DNA of 64,000 bases from Butyrivibrio hungatei DSM 14810 (GTDB lineage: Bacteria > Bacillota > Clostridia > Lachnospirales > Lachnospiraceae). A program made the translations under genes and the position numbers. Below, in pieces: positions 60,738 through 64,000 of the stretch. Position 1 is the first letter of the stretch. Each line of letters starts with the position of its first letter. The DNA is taken from NCBI RefSeq assembly GCF_900143205.1, contig NZ_FRDH01000013.1:1-64000 (forward strand), written 5' to 3'. The notes beneath the pieces are model-generated. The model ran no database searches, had not been told where the DNA came from, and saw nothing but the letters and a program-made list of their open reading frames with translations.

Positions 60738-61973
60738 TTAATTATCGGTGCCAATAGTTTCCTTTTGAATCTTATTAAGCTTTTTCATGCCAAGGATCAT
60801 GGTAAATCCAAATCTCACAAGGTTAACAATAACGAGTCCGTAAGCTATTCCGGGAAGTCCCAGTATGTAAGTCATAGGAATAACTACTACGCAGAAAGCT
60901 ACCGCGTAAACTGCATTTATAAGAAGCTGCAGTTTCTCAGCAGAAAAGCTCATGATGATGACCATAAGTGAACCTGATATGAAGTAAAGGATTTGTCCTA
61001 AGTTTGCCACAAAGAAATATGGAACAGTCTCCTCAAAAACATCAGGATACATTATCTGTACAAAAAGATATGATACTCCTGTGCAGCAGATAGCTCCAAT
61101 AACTGTAAGCACAAGGAATGCTGCTGCGATGATTCCAAATCTCTTTTTATTAAGCTCTATCTTGTAGTTAGTAAGATAGCTTATGATAACGCCGTTTAGC
61201 GGAGTTGTGAGCATTGCTACGATCTTACCCACAAGACTTGCTGTGTAGTAAATTGTAACTTCCCTTGAACCAACCGCAAGTCTTAATAAGATCCTGTCTG
61301 AATGAAGGATCAGTGCACCCAGCAAATTACTGGCAGATATAAAGAAAAGAGATTTCATATTCTCTTTAAAGCTACTGGAAATTTCTGTAAATGGCGCCCT
61401 AAAGATCCTGCCTCTTACCACGGTGTAGATGATACCAAAGACTTCACCTGTAAGGATTGTAATAACCCAGTTGCCGGTGTATCTATATAACCTAAGGCCT
61501 AGGATATAACCCAAAGAAACTGATGTGAAGAACAGGAAGTAATCAAGGAACTTAATGTTCATCCTGTATTCAACATCAGAATAGTATCTGGCAACAGTTA
61601 TAGCCATCAGCACAAATACCCAGATAAACTGGATAAGATCAAGGCTATGGATCGCAATAAGTGAACCTATAGTTACAGGTATCGATATCAGGGTGATGAT
61701 CAGAAGGAAAAGGTTGTAATCACCGTTTGCTTCTGTTCTGTCTTTTTTGGCTACCATACGTGAGTAACTGCCAGCGGTACCAAAACCTGCGCCCATGATG
61801 GACACTGCTGATATCAAATAAAGAACGGTGCCAAAAGCATCCGCCCCAACATAAGTCTCAAGTCTTGGGTAGATCAGAAGCTGAAGGACACCGTTATAGA
61901 TTACCAGCGCAAGTACACTGAATATAAAGTCTTTTGATGCATTTAAAACTAATTTCTTATTATTACTTTTCAT
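60738..61973 (-). CDS. Wzx-like oligosaccharide flippase
   Basis: A 411-residue protein with about twelve helices and no soluble domain. VLNASKDFIFSVLALVIYNG at the start, TVLYLISAVSIMGAGFGTAGSYSR-type second segment, and SASNLLGALILHSDRILLRL in the middle match the polysaccharide-biosynthesis/MATE-like flippase family that moves undecaprenyl-linked repeat units outward. It overlaps the upstream GT2 by 11 nt. Its presence together with an ABC exporter implies two polymers or two export routes in the locus. A 16-bp palindrome CGATAATTAATTATCG (60732-60747) covers its stop codon. Confidence 0.85.
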   Translation of the reverse strand: MKSNNKKLVLNASKDFIFSVLALVIYNGVLQLLIYPRLETYVGADAFGTVLYLISAVSIMGAGFGTAGSYSRMVAKKDRTEANGDYNLFLLIITLISIPVTIGSLIAIHSLDLIQFIWVFVLMAITVARYYSDVEYRMNIKFLDYFLFFTSVSLGYILGLRLYRYTGNWVITILTGEVFGIIYTVVRGRIFRAPFTEISSSFKENMKSLFFISASNLLGALILHSDRILLRLAVGSREVTIYYTASLVGKIVAMLTTPLNGVIISYLTNYKIELNKKRFGIIAAAFLVLTVIGAICCTGVSYLFVQIMYPDVFEETVPYFFVANLGQILYFISGSLMVIIMSFSAEKLQLLINAVYAVAFCVVVIPMTYILGLPGIAYGLVIVNLVRFGFTMILGMKKLNKIQKETIGTDN

Positions 61974-62913
61974 TATCTGAATAATCCGTCTCTTTGTGCC
62001 TCTGAAGCATGTTCAGCTGCATCTCAAATTCTCTCCTGTTGTTGATAGCCATTGTAGAAAGAAGCACTCCTACAAAGAAGCTCTGTACCGCAGCCATCAT
62101 AACAAAGCAGCACACGATAAGTGTTGGGATCCTTGGAACAAGATGTGTTGCCCAGTATTCCTGAAGGATTGGAACAAAGAAGATAACTGAAAGGATAGCA
62201 AGAAGACCAGCAAGGATTGAGAAAAATCCAAATGGCTTGTAGCTTCTGTAAAGTCTTGCAATAGTCTTAAGGACCTTAAATCCATCAGCGTAAGTGTTGA
62301 GCTTGGACTCTGATCCTTCTGGACGATCTCTATAGTCAATAACTACATTGTCGATCTGCATGTTATTGTAGACAGCGTGGATAGTCATCTCTGTCTCAAT
62401 CTCAAATCCCTTTGATAGAACAGGGAATGTCTTAACAAATTCATAGCTGAATGCTCTAAAGCCAGTCATGATATCTCTGATGTTACATCCAAAGAGCTTG
62501 TTGATGCTGCCTCTTACGAGATTGTTTCCAAAGTTGTGGAATGGTCTCTTGTTTTCCTGATAGTAGGTGCTTGATAATCTGTCACCAACAACCATATCTG
62601 AATTGTGGTTAAGAACAAGGTCAACCATCTCAGGTGCTGACTCCATAGGATATGTGTCATCACCGTCAACCATTACATATACAAGGGCATCGATCTCGCG
62701 GAACATTCTCCTTATAACATTGCCCTTGCCCTGCATGTATTCATTGCGAACTACAGCACCCTCAGCCTCTGCGATCTCAGCTGTGCGGTCCTTGGAGTTA
62801 TTGTTGTAAACATATATGGTAGCCTCAGGAAGTGCCTTTTTGGCATCTCTGATAACCTTACCAATTGTCTTTTCTTCGTTGTAGCATGGAATCAAAACTG
62901 CGATCTTATCCAT
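61963..62913 (-). CDS. GT2 polyprenyl-phosphate glycosyltransferase (DPM-like)
   Basis: About 316 residues. IAVLIPCYNEEKTIGKVI, IYVYNNNSKDRTAEIA, VMVDGDDTYPMES (D-x-D, near 90), DIMTGFRAFS and the two C-terminal helices (about 232-252 and 265-290) are typical of dolichyl/undecaprenyl-phosphate mannose or glucose synthases. The ATG at 62913 follows AGAGG by 5 nt, better than one 6 codons earlier. It overlaps the flippase gene and has a promoter at 62983-63011. Confidence 0.9.
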   Translation of the reverse strand: MDKIAVLIPCYNEEKTIGKVIRDAKKALPEATIYVYNNNSKDRTAEIAEAEGAVVRNEYMQGKGNVIRRMFREIDALVYVMVDGDDTYPMESAPEMVDLVLNHNSDMVVGDRLSSTYYQENKRPFHNFGNNLVRGSINKLFGCNIRDIMTGFRAFSYEFVKTFPVLSKGFEIETEMTIHAVYNNMQIDNVVIDYRDRPEGSESKLNTYADGFKVLKTIARLYRSYKPFGFFSILAGLLAILSVIFFVPILQEYWATHLVPRIPTLIVCCFVMMAAVQSFFVGVLLSTMAINNRREFEMQLNMLQRHKETDYSDNEK

Positions 62914-62982
62914 CTGTACCTCTTTTATCATCTATTTTGCCAGTTGCAAAAAATTTTTGTATTTCAAGTCTGTAGCTTAATT

Positions 62983-63011
62983 ATTGTAACCTCTAATGAA
63001 TCAAATGACAA
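62983..63011 (-). promoter_or_regulatory. Sigma-A promoter of the GT2/flippase pair
   Basis: Minus-strand TTGTCA (63006-63011), 17-nt spacer, TACAAT (62983-62988), in the gap after the DUF6044-like gene. Confidence 0.72.
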
Positions 63012-63036
63012 CCAATCAGGATTTCACTAGCTTCTT

Positions 63037-64000
63037 TCAAGTTTCCGGAAATCCATATACATAAATAGTATATGGTGAGCTCTTATCTTCATAGGTTCCA
63101 ATAAGCTCAATGCCTGTTTCCTCGGCATTAGAGATTTCAATCCTGGATAGAATGTACTTGCAATGAAGGTCCTTAAGTGACTGTGCATTGATATAAATAT
63201 CTGTATCTGTAACACCAGTCATACTCTTTGTTGCCATGACTATTGAAAGGTCAGAGCCAGAGTATAGATAACACCTTGCTCCCCAATCATCGTAGTAAAG
63301 TCTTGTAGGCTCCATTCTCTCAAGGGCCGGTGCAATAACCTCTCTAAATCTCTCTTTGTAGCTCTGAGGATAGAATCCCAGATAGCCATCAAGTGTGTAG
63401 AAGCCGTTGTACTCAAGGATTGCAGGATGCATACCATAGGCAACGCAGTAATCCTCGCCGTTGTAATCAAGGTCCTTTTTTATCTTGTCAAAGAGCTCTG
63501 TTGAATAGAACTCTCTATAATTAAGGTCATCGTTTTCGTGATGGAACAGTTCCTGTCTTGCTGTCAAAAGAGCTGTTCTATAAAGGTCATTGTATCTTGT
63601 AGGAGTAAAAAGAACTATGCCTATAGCCACAAGGATCACAACATACTGCATAAAGAGCATGAAGTTCAGAGCGCCCTTTGACTTATGTCTTCTAAACTTG
63701 TTGTCAGAGTTCTTTTTATAGCATCTGTAAACGATGATGAACAAAAGAACGCACCAGATAAACGGATTAAAGAAGATTGTCCTGTTGTACTGGAAGCCCG
63801 TAAGTGGAGGAAGGAGCGTTTCTATCACAAACTCCACAGGCTCTGAATAGTAAAGGCCGTAAACCACGCAGTTAAATACAAGGATCAAAACTCCAAGATT
63901 AAAGTAATCAGTAAAGATACCCTCAAAATCTCTGTCAATTATGTACTTCACATTAAGGTAAATGAAGTAAACTGCGCAGATAGGCATGATAAAGAACTTG
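63037..64000 (-). CDS. Membrane protein, DUF6044-like, 5' end beyond the window
   Basis: The visible 320 or so residues form the C-terminal part of a polytopic protein: helices at about 1-12, 28-47, 75-91 and 110-130, then an extracytoplasmic domain with YGMHPAILEYNGFYTLDGYLGFYP and an acidic YDDWGARCYLY segment, a wording I associate with DUF6044 (YkoS-like) proteins. The frame is open to the window edge, so the methionine at 63987 is not the likely start. Probably an envelope-glycan glycosyltransferase or polymerase, but the function is unproven. Confidence 0.65.
   Translation of the reverse strand, partial: KFFIMPICAVYFIYLNVKYIIDRDFEGIFTDYFNLGVLILVFNCVVYGLYYSEPVEFVIETLLPPLTGFQYNRTIFFNPFIWCVLLFIIVYRCYKKNSDNKFRRHKSKGALNFMLFMQYVVILVAIGIVLFTPTRYNDLYRTALLTARQELFHHENDDLNYREFYSTELFDKIKKDLDYNGEDYCVAYGMHPAILEYNGFYTLDGYLGFYPQSYKERFREVIAPALERMEPTRLYYDDWGARCYLYSGSDLSIVMATKSMTGVTDTDIYINAQSLKDLHCKYILSRIEISNAEETGIELIGTYEDKSSPYTIYVYGFPET

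Noticed and set aside
60732..60747. Palindrome CGATAATTAATTATCG as a terminator of the flippase gene
   Set aside because: Stem is AT-rich, has no loop and no T run; it overlaps the stop codon and may be chance.

Overview
The window looks like a chromosomal segment of a low-to-moderate GC Gram-positive anaerobe of the Lachnospiraceae (Butyrivibrio/Pseudobutyrivibrio-like). The 16S 5' end carries the signature sequences of that family, the tRNA genes encode no CCA end, sigma-A promoters are canonical (TTGACA-17-TATAAT type), and the t6A, RibU and envelope gene content fits. The genus is an inference from gene style, not from an alignment. All genes but one (an HD-GYP gene) lie on the minus strand, so transcription runs from high to low coordinates.

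Layout. 1-698: 5' part of a 16S rRNA gene preceded by two tRNA-Ser genes and one strong promoter. 754-3111: acyltransferase, GT4 and IspD. 3444-8684: a tRNA-maturation operon (TsaE, TsaB-RimI fusion, RNase Z, an anchored protein, a YdjC-type deacetylase, TsaD). 8735-9851: FMN-riboswitch-controlled RibU, divergent from the HD-GYP gene at 9983-11077. 11114-15495: MurA, a LysM/G5/M23 peptidase, a coiled-coil membrane protein and a RelQ-type alarmone synthetase.

15506-64000 is essentially one very large cell-surface polysaccharide locus: GT2 enzymes, an LCP attachment enzyme, a polyprenyl-phosphate sugar-1-P transferase, a phosphohexomutase, three large multidomain GT2 proteins, a WbdD-like methyltransferase/kinase, a Wzm/Wzt ABC exporter with a carbohydrate-binding tail, RmlC/A/B, polytopic GT-C-like proteins, a GH25 lysozyme with a huge Asp/Tyr-rich cytoplasmic tail, an SMR/EamA pair, two MBOAT/SGNH acyl-transfer modules, an IspD/TarI-like cytidylyltransferase with LicD, uridine kinase, a GT2/FAD-oxidoreductase pair, an SGNH lipoprotein, a Wzx-like flippase, another GT2 and a DUF6044-like protein cut by the window edge. 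The apparent logic is synthesis on a lipid carrier, modification with rhamnose, acyl groups and perhaps a polyol or choline phosphate, export by ABC and flippase routes, and LCP-mediated attachment to peptidoglycan.

The most unusual non-coding content is a family of three long imperfect hairpins (3282-3448, 34292-34479, 52893-53047). Their stems differ, but all carry the same asymmetric internal-loop motif RAGCGRAAGCGYCC about 30 nt from the apex. One copy sits beside a six-unit, 74-bp array of hairpins and two REP-like palindromes (52387-52859). Several other intergenic gaps hold their own short tandem repeats, one of which separates what look like two halves of a single membrane-protein gene.
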